This document shows, piece by piece, positions 48,483 to 60,740 of a stretch of DNA of 64,000 nucleotides. Numbering within the stretch: position 1 is the first letter of the stretch; each line of letters opens with the position of its first letter. The notes beneath the pieces are model-generated. The model had not been told where the DNA came from. It did no database searches and saw nothing but the letters and a program-made list of their open reading frames with translations. The translations under genes and the position numbers were made by a program. Source of the stretch: Galerina marginata. Lineage: Eukaryota; Basidiomycota; Agaricomycetes; Agaricales; Galerinaceae. Location: positions 1,240,001 through 1,304,000 of the forward strand of contig JAECYW010000008.1 in the NCBI GenBank assembly GCA_023014335.1, given 5' to 3'.

Positions 48483-49035
48483 CTAATATCCAACAGAGAT
48501 CAGGTAATCGGCGAGTCCCTCGACGACGGGGGTTGCTTCGGCTGCTTGTATAGGTGCGCTGTACTCAGCGACGAGGATGGCTTGCTTTGTCTTCACGATG
48601 ACGGCACCGTCTGCCTACAATTACAGAGGGAAGATTAGACAGTTTGACTAATGACGCGAAGAACACGCACTCCTTTCTTGGCCTGAATGGTTCTAGGGTC
48701 GACAGATAGGGTGAAGTACTTCTGGCCTGCAAGGCGCACTCCGCTTGCCTGAACAGTGTCTGGTTTAACGAAGCCATTGACGATGGCTTTCTGCTCTTCA
48801 GTTGAAAGCTGAGAGTATGGAATGGAATCAGAAACGATCGTTATCCTCATAAGAAGCTGTGCGCACAGGTATATCCAGAAGATGCTGCCCAAACCCCTCC
48901 TAGCCAGACCGATGATCGCAGCCTTGGCGACCTTGCCACTGCCGACAAGGTTGCTATCGACGTAAGCTGTATTTCCGACTGTGAGCTCTATTTCTTGAGA
49001 TCCAGGACTGGATAGCACAGACCTTGCCACGACAT
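48483..49035 (-). CDS. Profilin
   Basis: Small actin-monomer and poly-proline binding protein of the cytosol. Exon 1 is only MSWQ plus one base (49035-49023). The acceptor at about 48965 gives AYVDSNLVGSGKVAKAAIIG, the standard profilin start. Further blocks are GGVWAASSGYT, LSTEEQKAIVNGF, GQKYFTLSVDPRTIQAKKGA and DGAVIVKTKQAILVAEYS, ending VVEGLADYLISVGY-stop at 48483. The expected length is about 127 residues. The frame is broken by an extra base near 48900 (between GLA and GGVWAA), and a second extra base seems to lie at the next splice site near 48868. A functional profilin is expected to be essential, so these are probably sequence errors. Confidence 0.87.
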
Positions 49036-49212
49036 AGTTAAAAACGCGAATTAAGAGAGTAAAAGAGGGTAGATGGAGGCTGGGTTGAAGAAGGACGTGG
49101 ATGAAGAGGAGAAGGGGCCAATTATGTAAATATCCCATTTATGTGCTCGGAGATGCCCAGATAAGATTGCGATCTGTACCGTGGGAAGAAATACTGACTA
49201 AATCGTCCCGGA

Positions 49213-52200
49213 ATGGCAATGACCTGTTCGATGGTCATCTGTCTGGATGCCTGGCAGACCGTCGTCGGCGCAAAAGTCGCCACTCGCCCTCTCTGTCTTG
49301 CACTACGACCACGTATTCATGTCCAGGTGAACGCCCATGGCCTACCTTGGATCTCAAGCTCCTGGTTCGATATCATGGAATCAAGGCGACGCAGTACTTT
49401 GCAAAGTTCACCCCGGAGTCAGAGAACATCTTGCGAGACGATCTGACTGTTTTGAAGCTTCCTCATCCGAAGAGAGAGAATATGACACTCCTTTTGCATG
49501 GATATCTTGAGTGTTTTTGGCCTGCAGCTCCGAAAGGCGGGGTACGTTTTGACCGTTGGCTTCTTCCAATGTTCCACGTTTACGTATCGTCTCACATGAT
49601 TTTGACTGTCAGGTCCTCCATAAACATATCAAGGGCAAGATTGACCCGGAACCGGAGACTCTGAAGCAACTGTCAATGTATTTGTTGTTGCCAACCACGC
49701 CATTTGGCTCCTTCTGATTCGTTACAATAGCTCGACACTTACTCTTAAAGAAATGTAAGGACTAAACTGGCCAATCTCCTCATCTTGTCCTAACTCACTT
49801 TGTAGCAACAGTCCCGGTACTAAACCAAACGAACTGAAGCGGTCGAATCCGTATGCAGAACAACCTCATTCGAAAGTTCCTTTTCCCTTCAAAAAACGTC
49901 CTCCTTTTTTTTCGGATCAGCATGCTCCTGCGTCAAGCATCCCAAATGACGCCCAACGCCCGAATAAATTTGCAAGGCTTGACAACGATGATGTACGTCC
50001 AAATCTACCTTCGCCTTCTTGGTTGAACCATTTTCAATTTTTGTAACAGAGGAGCCGGCCAGCAGCGCATCGGGAATACCATTACCAACCCATGAGGCCG
50101 CCACCTCCCGGGGTCCCACCAAACCTTAGGATACCTCGGCACACAATCCGGTGGAACCGCGCAGAAAAAAACGAGCTCAACTGCCAACGCAGCTGAAAGT
50201 CCGAGAGGATCGACGTCATCAGTGCCAGAGCCCGGTTTATCTTTCCCCCAGGGTGCTGGTAAACTGGACGGGGCACGAAATGAGTATGCCGGTAATCCGA
50301 CAGTTGTAGCCGGCAACTCGTGCTCCCATGGCACTAAGAGCGCATGTATGTTTGTCTCTCGCCCATACCGCAGACGACCAGTTGATATCAACCAGAGGGA
50401 CATGCGTGACTCGCCAAAAAGAAAGCCACCCATTACTGCGGTGCACGCTGTGGTTTGTACACTCACTTTGTTGTGCAGGATTACCCGGCTGATCCTTATT
50501 TTATCTACTCTTTAGAAGCAGGAGCCTATAGATACTCCAATTCCCGCTTTGAAACCAAACCAACCGCAGCGGCTGGATAGTCAAAACCATAACGTGGATA
50601 ATCGTGATGCTGTATGTCGGCTTCGAGTTGATTACTTGGTGTTGTCTCATTTTCGTCCTCGACAGCATCAACCGTCGGCCGTGCAACAGCAAGGCCCAAA
50701 GGCGTCCTTGAGCAGCGAGATAGAAGCTTCGGACAAGGAGAAAGGCGATATGGTCGTTCAAGACTTTCTCAAATCTCTTGTTTGTTTGACCAAGCGTTTC
50801 ACTTTCCTTTCTCTAATCCAAATTCCTCACCTTTTCAGAAGTTGAAGACCAGTGGTCAATCTACGACGACGCTGACGGCGAAAGGCGCCAATGAAGTCAT
50901 AGACTTTCACCGGAAAACTCTGGTTCGCCTCATTCTGTCTTGCATCTTTCTCTCTCTCTTATCGTTTGGGATTCAGGCACCGAACGCACACCAACCGCAG
51001 CCTTCCAACTCCGGAGCGTCTCCGATTCCCTGGGACACAGTAGCCTGCTGCACTATCAACTTTTCAGGCGGTAGGAAATTGGTCCTTGTCTGTTCCAAAA
51101 CCGGAAAAAAAAACTTAGACAATTGTTCACGTCGCAGGCCCAGGCTAACCAGCCCCAACCGCCGAACAATGTACCATTTTCGAATCCATTCGATGTTCCG
51201 CAAGTCCCACCCTCCCGCCCTCACGGGTATGAGCCACAAACAATCAAGGTGCCACTCATAGTCATGGCCCATCATAGTATAGACCAGCCACTTAACTGCA
51301 CTGTTATAGGCAGCTTCAATTCTTCCAACACCACCTCCGTCTGCACCATTTCCTTCCTTCCTCCTCTGCCTTCAGTATCAGTTCGACGTCCACAGAGGTG
51401 TCCCACCACCTGCCAGCAAGCTCAAACTTACATTCGAGCCTAGGCTTGCCGGCATCGAATGATCGAAGTCTAAATTTCGTACTGCCTACCCCCTGTGCTT
51501 CTTCCGCATCGCCGCCACCTCCTGGTCTTGCACAGACCACAAAGTCGCAGACTCAACACATCAACTCACCGCCGGATCCAAGCACAAGTACAACCAGAGA
51601 ACCGATATCAAGATCAAGCATCTGACACCGACATCATGACCAAGAAAGGCACTTACCAAAACTCGCATGAGCCGCCTACTCGTCCACGGATTGTCGAGAG
51701 CGACTTTGCTGCCATCCAGCGCCTCACGCGCGAGGCCTGGGATATTCAAGAGGCAAATCACGGCGCAGGTTGCAAGAGAGGCTGCTATTATCTCTGAGCT
51801 GAAGGAGCGGAAGTCGACGTGGCTTCCTGAGCCTGTTAAATTTGGTTGCGACCCTTCTGCAGGTGTGTTTTTTTTTTGTTTTTTATATCATGTTCCGGGT
51901 CGAGTTCTCATCGTGCTTGCCTTCTTACGATAATAGACATGAAGGACGAATTAGCGAGGTTACGACATGAATTAGCTGAGGAGAGGAGGCTTTCGACAGG
52001 AAGCGGAGAATGCCATAATGGACATTCGCCGCGAATGCAAGGAGCCTTTCATCGTCCCGAGCCTGCTCGATGCCTTTCTCCACATCTCGAAATTGACGAC
52101 TCGTGCCATCCAACCGGTTGACTCCAAACCTGCTGACCACTTCTGGATCTGCATTCTCGAAGGATGTGAAGGTGGACACGGTTGCAGATTCTATGTCGCT

Positions 52201-52215
52201 CTGACCAACGAATGA
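49213..52215 (+). CDS. Disordered Gln/Pro-rich protein with C-terminal coiled coil (gene model unsure)
   Basis: Not recognised. Plus-strand coding signal runs through several exons and phases. A folded-looking start region has LDLKLLVRYHGIKATQYFAK, LRDDLTVLKLPHPKRENMT and LLLHGYLECFWPAAPKGG. The middle is long, disordered and Pro/Gln/Asn/Ser-rich (PYAEQPHSKVPFPFKKRPPF, RQHQPSAVQQQGPKASL, QAQANQPQPPNNVPFSNPFD). The C-terminal helical part has DMKDELARLRHELAEERRLS, then AENAIMDIRRECKEPF and DAFLHISKL, ending at 52215. Frame changes near 50131 and about 52000 are needed. The start codon is not settled; the gene lies head to head with profilin. A transcription co-regulator would fit the composition but is a guess. 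Confidence 0.4.
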
Positions 52216-52420
52216 TTGATGATCTGAATGCACGACGAGAGGAGGCACATAGTTTTGTTTGCCTTTTCCGTGTACTACCAAATTTTAGCATCCATACACA
52301 CACACATTATTTATCTTGCAATAGTTCTGAATAATTCCCAATGTAATTGCACGAAATGGCATTATAAAAACATCCTTGAAATCTTCTTATAGATGAGCGA
52401 TCCTCAGAAAGAGCTTTACA

Positions 52421-55400
52421 TCATTTTCCGCCTTTCTTCCCTGCCTTCCGCTCCTTCCGCTTTCTGCCAATCATGGAACCCAGTGGGTTACTACTTTTTA
52501 GCTTCGCTTCTGGCACAGGATCAGAGGCTTTGGGTTTTGTTTTATCTTCTGAGGAAACACGACGCTTTTTCGGAGACGGTTCATCCGATTTCGAATGGTC
52601 ATCCCTGGGCTCTTTTTTGAGCTTCTTGTCTGCACGACTACTTGAGGGCTATTTTGAAAAAGAAAGATGCGATTAGGAAGGAGAACAAAAAAAGCACTCG
52701 GCATTACTCACAACTGTTTTATCCTGGTCCTTCTGGTCTTTCTGCATCGCACTCCTCCGCTTGCACAACCTGGATATTCTCAATCGAAAACTCCACAATC
52801 AGAGTGCCCTTTCCCACTCTTCGTCCGTCCTTGACCCTCCTCTGCCCTCTCGATCTCCTCTTTCAGTCTCTTCACCCGCGCATCGTCTCTCTCGCTCTCC
52901 TCTTTCGCGCGTTCAGCTTTCAATATGTTTCTCTAGCTCGTCCTTTCCACCACGAGCTCGAACAAAGTCCCGACCTCCGGGTTGTTGTTCGCCCAGCGCA
53001 GAAAGCGGAGTGCGTCGGAGTGCCGGTGCATCTCGATGAAGCCGTAGCCTTTGCTTCTGCCTTTTCCTGTGATCGGGTCGACTCGTTCGGCTTGGCGGAC
53101 AATTTTGGTCTGCTTGACTCCAGTGTCTCTGCCTGTGAATTTTCCCTTCTTTTTCTTGTCCGCATCAGCAGGTTCGACTTTGCTTTTACTCTCGCCCTGT
53201 TTGATAATAGGAGCCTCGGCCAGCTCGTCTGGAGTGAGAGGTGATCTGGTACCCTGCTTGACTTCGGCATTGAATGCTTTGAGGGTATGCGATACGAGGC
53301 GTTTGAGCATCCGCTCGGTGACGAAGATCGGTATTTGTCGAACGCTGAGGCGCGTTCTTGAGATGAACAGAGATGGGTTGGACTTGAGGAGGGCTCGGCG
53401 GGCGTTGAAAGAGCTTGTGCGGCGTTCGACCTCAGCTGGGGTGAGGTTCTCCGAGGCGGGTGTGTTTGGCATGATAACTGTTTCCATAAATTAGTCATGA
53501 AGAAAAACTACGAAATGTTGTCAACTTGCCTCCTTCTCGGATAAGATACATGTTCCGCTTGTCGGCCTTTTCTCGCATCCTTTCGTTGTCCTCCTTGAGT
53601 TTACCAGCCACGTCTCTTGTTACCGCCCTGACGACGTCCGAGTGTCCGTCCATGCAACACCAGACTTTGGGCCAAACTTGACGATGGATCCGGAGTAAGA
53701 ATTGAGGGTAGAGAAAAAGGGTTCTTTTTTGGCTGTAGAATTGTCAATTGGTTAACGATCAGGTTGGAGAAGGACTATAATTTGGAGTTACTAACTGCTG
53801 CGCTTGAATGCCCTCCAGGTAGTTTCTGATCGTAGGAGATCGCTTTGTTGGACGACTCGGTCGGCGTCTTCGAGGTTCCAGAAGCATGCAAAGCCAGTAC
53901 CTCTCGACCGACTGGTTGCTGGATCGACGGTAATGCGTGCATAGCGCAGTGGTCCGAAAGCACGGAATCTGTAGCATGAATAGGTCGCTGAGAGTTGAAC
54001 GAAAGATAAATTAAGAGAGACGCACAACGTCCTGAGTTCATCTTCTGTGGCATTGAACGGAATGTTCCGGATGAACAGCGTCGTCCCTGTTTCTGGCGGG
54101 GGCAGCTGAGGTTTTACAGGCTCCTCGTCCGCGTTGTCTTCTTCGTCCTGCGAATCGTCGTCGTCGCTATCCCCCTCACTCCCGCCGTGCACGCCTAGAC
54201 CACCCTCGTCACCCTCCTCATCGCTGTCCTCACTGCTATCACTACCGCTGTCACTTGGGGCAGACACATCATCCATGTCCACGTCCTCCTGAATCTTGGC
54301 TTTCTCTTCCTTCCACTTCTCTTTACTTAACGCCCAATCAACCGCAATAACTCGCTCCGTAGCCCGCTTGTCATCAACTTCCTTTTCTTCCTTTTCCATA
54401 TCCTCGTCCTTATCCTCCTCATCCTCGTCCTCATCTTCGACCCCTGCGCCTGCCTTTGTTCCAGCTGCCGCCGCGGCCGCTTTCTTCTCCAACCTCTTCA
54501 GTTTCTTCTTCTTCTGTTTGTCCGCGACCAATGTCTGTGCCGTCCCAGCACGCACCACCATACCATTACACCCTTCAATGGCCTTCTCTGCGTCCTTCTT
54601 GCTGAGCATCCACACGAAAGCAAAGCCCTTCGTACGTGGTTTCTTCGCAGCAGCATAGGCAGCAGCCACACTGCTCTCTGCTTCGTCCTCCTGCTTCGGT
54701 TTCGCAGCATCATCCGCCGGTGCCGGCTTATCGTCTATAGGTATGTGTATCGAGTGTATTGGGCCGTACGGAAGAAAAACGGCTCGTAGGTCTTGTTCAG
54801 TAGCGTTGAATGGGATGTTGCGCACTATGAGCCGACTTGCGTGACTTGGAACAGCTACGGATTTGCCCTTGGGATCTGTGGTAGCAGGGTCGCTGGTGCC
54901 TTTCGCGTGTTTTGGGTTGGTGATGGGTTTAGATAGGGTATCGAGACGCTTTTTGAGGGTCACGGAGAGAAGGCAGCCTTTGTAAACGTGGGCGTGGAGT
55001 TTGTTGACTGCATCGTAGGCTGATGTAGATGTATTGAATAGAACGTGGGCTGGAAATTCAAAAAATCATGTTAGAAACAACAAGGCACTCGGAACAGGAC
55101 ACCAACTAACCAATAGTCGGATCGTCTTCTCCACTGTCGTTTTTAATGGGCCAGTCAACCTTCTCTGCGCCATCATACTTTCTGATCTTCTTCCACAATA
55201 CTTTTGAGTCTATTGATGGAGGTAAACCTGAAACGACGATTGTTCGAATTGCCAGAGGGTCGTGTGGAAGCCTTGGCTGCTGATGGGCAGGTCGAGGTTT
55301 AGGTTCTTTCTTCACCACCTCTTTCTTCTCTGTCTTTTCTTTAGGGCTATCCGGAAACTGTTAAGTTCGCCGTAAAGTCAAAAACATCAACATCAAATAA

Positions 55401-55777
55401 CGCACCTTGCTATCCGCCCATTGTACCCTCAGCTTCCGTCCGACAAGATTGATCCCGTCCTTGGAAATATTTTCATAGGCACTCTCTGCATCCTCCTTCA
55501 AAGCGAAAGAAACATATCCAACGCCTTTGGAAACGCCCGTTCCCTGCTCTGTAACCACAAAAGCAGACCTTACGGGTGCGATATCGGAGAAAAGGGTCTG
55601 TAAATCCACAGAAGTCGCTGTGTATGGCAAATTCGAAACGAATAACGTCGAGCTGGATGGTATGCTGGTTAGCAAGAAATATGACAATTTTAAGACGAAA
55701 TTTTGACAGTACCCATGGACCACAGGAACAGAACCCTCCTCTTCTCTTTCCTTACGCTTTCCTAGACTTGAAGACAT
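52421..55777 (-). CDS. NOP4: Nop4/RBM28-type ribosome-biogenesis protein, multiple RRMs
   Basis: Nucleolar RNA-binding protein for 60S subunit maturation. The start MSSSLGKRKEREEEG (55777) leads to RRM1 (STLFVSNLPYTATSVDLQTL, then GYVSFALKEDAESAY), RRM2 (RTIVVSGLPPSIDSKVLWKK), RRM3 (SRLIVRNIPFNATEQDLRAV, then KGFAFVWMLSKKDAEKAI) and an acidic stretch (EDEDEDEEDKDED). A further RRM follows (TTLFIRNIPFNATEDELRTL, FRAFGPLRYARI, GTGFACFWNLEDADR), then a last RRM-like part (RLSVRQIPIFVTERMLKRL, GYGFIEMHRHSDALRFLRWA). The basic end is NPLGSMIGRKRKERKAGKKG and stop at 52421. RRM count, order and this tail fit Nop4/RBM28. Extra single bases break the frame near 52757, 52915, 52943 and 53640. Confidence 0.87.
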
Positions 55778-56454
55778 GCGTTATCGAAGGCCTGTTCGTT
55801 GTCTGCAGACGTTCTGCACTTTTTTCTGCAGCGATTTAGAGACCACAAATACGTACAAATTCCCCCGGCCCGGCATCCCGTCGCTTTTGATCTGCCCAGG
55901 TTGAAAATTCTTCCAACCTTTTCTTTTGCTACCTGCAGTACAGGCTAAGGTCTTCATCGACCTTCCATTTTTTCCCCTTTTTTGTATTGTGTGTCCTGGT
56001 GTTGTCGATATAGTGTACATCCCATTTTCGCTCCTATCGCCCCCGAGACGGTCCAACCGACACAGCACCCGGCGTAGATCCAGGCAACTTTCCATTTACC
56101 GGCGTCCCTTCAAACAATTTCATTCAAGCGCACGCTCTGCATCCGATTGGGATATGCAATTCAATGCAATTTAGACCTTGGTCCCAATGATCCAGCCAGT
56201 ACCCCAAAAATCCGACAAAATATCTTGTCCTCGCATGTCAAAAACATATGTGAGTCAGATAACAAACTCCATTGCACTAACATCTGGTGTGCAAAAAGGA
56301 AGTGACTGCTTGCCAGTGGTGGAGCTACAATACTGTATTGGCTCGAGTCGGAGTCTGGTCGTCAGGGTTCTGGACATTTAGACCGTCACTTAATTGAAAT
56401 CTTGATTGACCTGAACGTTCTTAAGGCCAAAATTTGTCTAGAAGCCTTTCAATT
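55778..56454. promoter_or_regulatory. Divergent intergenic region
   Basis: It separates the start of Nop4 (-) from the small coiled-coil gene (+), so it should hold both promoters. Pyrimidine-rich tracts lie near 55960-56040. No gene was seen. Confidence 0.45.
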
Positions 56455-57262
56455 ATGATGTCCCTTCCATTCCCCAGCTTTTATAGGCCAGACGAACAAA
56501 CTGAGGGGCTGCGCACCCCCACTCCCCATACTTTACCGTCCTTTCCTCCTGTGAAGGCATGCTTAGTGCACGGTCAGAGGCACCCAAGCGGTGGTTTTCC
56601 GCGCAAGAAACCCTCCATATCCCTAAAACGGTTCCGCTCACAGCCTAATCTTCGGGACATTGAAGGGCAATAAAGAAGACCTTTCCTCGGAAGATGTTGT
56701 GCTCGAAAGGGTACGCCTTACCTTTTTTTTTTACCGTAGCGCTCATATCTAATCCTGGTGCATACAGCCTGTTCTAAAGGTTCTGGTGGAGTTTACGGAC
56801 TCCAACCAGGATGAAGAGCCACCCTTAACCTCGCCCATCTCCATTGTCCAACTCAATGTGCTCATTAAAGAGCCGGTAAGCCCTTAGGAATTACTCAGAT
56901 GCGGAGACTGAACCTATGCGTACCAGGATTCAGAAGTTGAAGTGCCACTAGGACCTCCGTCACCCATAGGCCCTCCAACGACTGAAGACGACTTTGAACA
57001 GGCCATCAACGACGCACAGCGATACAAAGACGCGTGTGCAGCAGCCGAAGACACCGCAGAGGAGGAGGCGCGTCGTAGGTTCAAGCATTATCAAGACATG
57101 TATTATCTAGAAAAGGCGCTGCAGGAAAAATCAGCGGAGGCGCATAAGAAGCTTGCAAAAACTCTTCAAATGCGCTCGACAGGCTGGTTTCAGCTCATCT
57201 CGCTCCGCCGTCGAGACGGACTGCCGACGGGAGAGAGAGTCGGGCTTCTCATGATTCAATAG
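56455..57262 (+). CDS. Small protein with C-terminal coiled coil
   Basis: Family not recognised. The start MMSLPFPSFYRPDEQTEGLR is disordered, then basic (GGFPRKKPSISLKRFRSQPN). An extra G near 56664 must be skipped to continue as NKEDLSSEDVVLE. An intron follows, then RPVLKVLVEFTDSNQDEEPP and IVQLNVLIKEP, another intron, then PLGPPSPIGPPTTEDDFEQA and a helix rich in Ala, Glu and Lys (AAAEDTAEEEARRRFKHYQD, YYLEKALQEKSAEAHKKLAK), ending GLLMIQ-stop at 57262. The helix should form a coiled coil for oligomerisation. No membrane segment or signal peptide. Confidence 0.55.
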
Positions 57263-57571
57263 ACCGATTTATCGACCGAGTGGATAACAGGAGACTGAGC
57301 CAGGCTAGTTAATGCATGCATTCATCCTGAACACTGCCTTGGCCAATTTATGGGATATATTGCGCGTCTGTCACAGATGTGAAAACGCCGTAGGGTGCAA
57401 GGCTGTTTTGTAATATTAAGCAACCCATGTAAACATCTGAATCTCCTGCACAAAACTCATCTTTCAAGTCTTGCTCTTTACAGTGATATCGTCTCGAGAA
57501 TTCATTCCAGTGTATTTGTCATTTCAGTCTCTACTTTCATCCCTAAACACACCTACTCTTCTGACACAGAT
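57263..57571. terminator. Convergent 3' region
   Basis: About 310 bases between the stop of the coiled-coil gene (+) and the stop of the PhzF gene (-), so it holds both 3' untranslated ends. No discrete terminator structure was identified. Confidence 0.35.
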
Positions 57572-58477
57572 TCAAGTTTTCATTTCTGGAACGATAACCG
57601 ACCCCTCCATAATTTCGACTGCCCCTCCTCCCAGTTGGATTTTCAATATCTCGCCATCCTTCCCAATATCGACTGCAACCTCGATGTCACTCTTCCTCCC
57701 CATGTCAACACCCTGCAAGATACTGATCTTATGATGGCCCACGCCTCTCTTTTTCGCTAACCATCCCCCAAGTGTTGAAGCCGCAGAACCCGTCGCAGGG
57801 TCCTCGAGCGTCCCATCGAACATCCTCGTTCGGATAACACCGTCTTCATGCTCATAAAACGCGTAAAGACCGACGAAGCTCCCCCATTGTCCTATTTCTG
57901 GCACGGAAAGGCGTTCAGGAGACGCCTGGAGGCGGGCAAGGGCATCTTCGGAGGTGAGTTGAACGAGCATAAATGTCATTCCTTTACGATGGATACCACT
58001 GCTTCTGGACCATTGGAACCATTGACATAATCCGCGTCTTGCAGACGCGGTTGGAGAACCTTTACGCGTGGATGCGCGTAAGGTGGGTGGATCTTGAAAT
58101 TTGTCGGGACCTGCAGTTGGACCCTGTCGTTCTCTCGTCGCACAACGGGAATGTCACCAGCCTTTGTCCGAAGTGTGATGGTATCCTTAGAAGGGAATGT
58201 CGAGAGCAGGTACCATCCACTGCCGATTGTCGGATGCCCAGCAAATGGCAGCTCGGCATTGGTCATGAATATGTCGATCGTGATGGGTTCATCCGGGTTG
58301 CCTTCGTGCAGAAAGACGGTCTCAGAGAGGTTGAATTCACGAGCGATAGGTCTGCTTCTGGCTCTGGGAAAGAGGAGTTGGGATATCCTTTGGAACCCGG
58401 ACGATCGCCAGAGGGTTTCCGAGGAAGCGCGTGGCTGTGAAGACGTCGAGAGTGGTGAAGTTCAATTTCTGTAACAT
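57572..58477 (-). CDS. PhzF-family isomerase-like protein
   Basis: Diaminopimelate-epimerase fold enzyme related to phenazine-biosynthesis PhzF; fungal members have no settled substrate. The start MLQKLNFTTLDVFTATRFLG with NPLAIV is the standard PhzF opening. The presumed catalytic Glu lies in REFNLSETVFL. Other blocks are TNAELPFAGHPTIGSGWYLL, FVGLYAFYEHEDGVIRTRMF and the substrate-binding EDPATGSAASTLGGWLA. It ends IMEGSVIVPEMKT-stop at 57572. Length is about 300 residues, as usual. Two single-base frame changes are needed: an extra base near 58349 (before IAREFNL) and a missing base near 57975 (IVK to GMTFML). No secondary-metabolite cluster surrounds it. Confidence 0.83.
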
Positions 58478-58895
58478 GTCGTTCAAGTACAGTAAGGCCC
58501 TCAGACGTTTCCTTCGTTTAGCGACGAAAGTGAGTCATTCGAAAGTGATATTTCCCCTCGACACTTCTTCGGCCCGAGAGTCGACATATTCTAACCGGCC
58601 CCTATGTAGCATTGCTTACCCTTGAACCACTCCCGTCTACTGCACCTTCCAAGCTGACTTCTGTACCATGGAGTCGAGAGCTATAAATCGGCTATGTTTT
58701 CGCAGCTGGTTCACTTGTCCCGTTCGAGGCGGAGGCAAAGGATGCTCATGAGTACTCGATGAGTGTGTGAAGAAATTCCTCGATTGGCGGGATACCAATA
58801 AGCTGAATTTGCTTGTTCCGTTTGTTCACAAATACTTTCGCCTTCTTCCTATCTATCTATGATAGAAACTTATTTCTGCGACTAAATACGCGACG
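58478..58895. promoter_or_regulatory. Divergent promoter region
   Basis: About 420 bases between the PhzF start (-) and the F-box start (+). Nothing beyond the two promoters is expected or seen. Confidence 0.4.
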
Positions 58896-60740
58896 ATGGA
58901 GTTGGATGACTCTGTAGCTGGTCAGGAGATCGACTGGAACGAGAGGATCCCCTGGGACGATAATATGAAAGATGTTAGTAAGCCAATCTAATTTCCATTG
59001 TCGCGATCTTTGAACATTCAACAGGTTGAAGTCGAACTACCGGACAGTATCTTCCAGCTCCTCAAGCACAATAATCCACCGACACCCCAGGACATTCTCC
59101 AATCCAAAGAATACCAAGACGGTCTCGCAGGGGCATTTACTTCCATCGACAGTCGAATTCAATCCATTACGTCTCAGATCGTCGCTCTCGAGAAAGAACT
59201 ACAAAACCTTGAGATAGAGAGGATTGGATACGCCAAGCAATCTCAGGCATGCGATATCGCATGCTCTCCAATTCGCCGTCTGCCGCCAGAACTGGTGCAG
59301 GAAATCGCCTACCATCTTGTTCCCTTGGACGATCACATAATGTCGAGCCGCAACCATCTACTTTCGATAAGCAGGGTGTGCTCAAGTTGGAGAACGGCTG
59401 TAATCTCAATGCCTCGACTATGGAACCAATTCGAGATAGACACCACTTATAGCGCTCTCCCGAAAAATCAGATGAAACTCAAGACCACAACCCTTGAATA
59501 TTCGAAGAGAGCACAGTCACTTCCGCTGTACATCAAGATTTTTCTTAGTGACTTCGAGTTCCGGGGTACCAAGCATGAAAGTTCTTATAGGTTTTTTTCC
59601 TGGCTCGTTTCTCAATGGCCCTCAATCGATCGAGTTCGCGGCCTTCAAATTACTTCTTTCCGCTTCCTTGAAGTCCTGGCCATAGAGCTTACAGAACCCG
59701 GAGCCTTCGATAGCCTTGAACGACTGGTTATCTTGCATGGGAGAAGCACGAAACCCCTCAGGAACATTATTACATTCGATAACGACACAGTCTGGGGGGA
59801 TTTATTCGCTAATGCCTCAGGTCTCCGCAGGCTCTCTATTGGAAAAGGCAGGGTCGGGGAATACTTGCACAACCTGCATATTCCGTTCAAGCAGGTCACC
59901 CACCTTTTCCTGGATGTTCCGATTTCATTCAGTCGTTGGGCACTTCTACTCAAAAGCTTCAGTGCACTTCAGTTCGGCTTCTTTTTTTGCTTGATCACCC
60001 TGGAGGCCAGCACGCTGAAATCGGCAGTCCATGTCTGGAAGTCCTATCACTTTTTGTCGAAGATTTTTCTGGCTACCCTGGTTGCCTGATGACTATTCAG
60101 AGAGGCAATTTTCCGAAGCTTTCGCATTTGGAGCTTCACATTTCGTCAAGCGAGAGGTGGCCAAGTCAAAATGCACCCCCAGCTCCGGGACTTGCCTTCG
60201 CTCAAAACATTGTCGCTATTTTTTATGCAGACGGCTCCGATTGAGGCCCTGTTATCTCTCCTACGCAATAGCCCGGATGTAACTACATTAGAGCTCGGGC
60301 TTCCAGCCTCGCAGTGGGGCCCGCTTCTCAGCGCACTCACACATGACGATTCGGGCCACCAATCTCAGATACTTCCTTTATTATCCTCACTTGTGGTTCA
60401 GGTTTTGGTACCACTCGACTCACTATCGTGGACAGGCACATATTTCGATACGGAGCCATGCCAAGAGTTAGTTGATATGATCCATTCGAGATTTGGGATG
60501 GTCCCAGAGGCAACTGGTCAAAGTCTGCTCTCTATTTCTCTTCTTTTGGTCAAGCATCCAAACTATGAATTAATTGCGAACGGTACCCGACAAGCCCTGC
60601 TGCCCTATATTAATGCCGGACTTTCTTTCCAAACTTTCAATAAGGACTTGGCTTTGGAAGACGAGCGTTCCAATAGTTATCTCTCCGCTGACTGGGAAAT
60701 CTACATCCCTGGTCTTTATGCTCGACCCAGGACTCCATAA
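58896..60740 (+). CDS. F-box/LRR-type protein of the agaricomycete expansion
   Basis: Probable SCF ubiquitin-ligase adaptor. The start MELDDSVAGQEIDWNERIPW leads through one intron (donor GTTAGT) to a coiled-coil lead (RIQSITSQIVALEKELQNLE). The F-box is SPIRRLPPELVQEIAYHLVP with LLSISRVCSSWRTAVISMPR and LWNQFEID, the usual basidiomycete form. Irregular leucine-rich repeats follow (LERLVILHGRS, LRRLSIGKGR, VTHLFLDVPIS, LPSLKTLSLFF, DVTTLELGLPASQ). It ends LYARPRTP-stop at 60740. Two single-base frame changes are needed: one in a run of T at about 59983-59989, one in the A/C runs near 60165-60175. Otherwise it is full length (about 600 residues). Confidence 0.82.

Noticed and set aside
54296..54658. 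120-codon plus-strand frame rich in Ser and Phe
   Set aside because: Antisense of the acidic stretch in Nop4; Glu/Asp codons read backwards give Ser/Phe.
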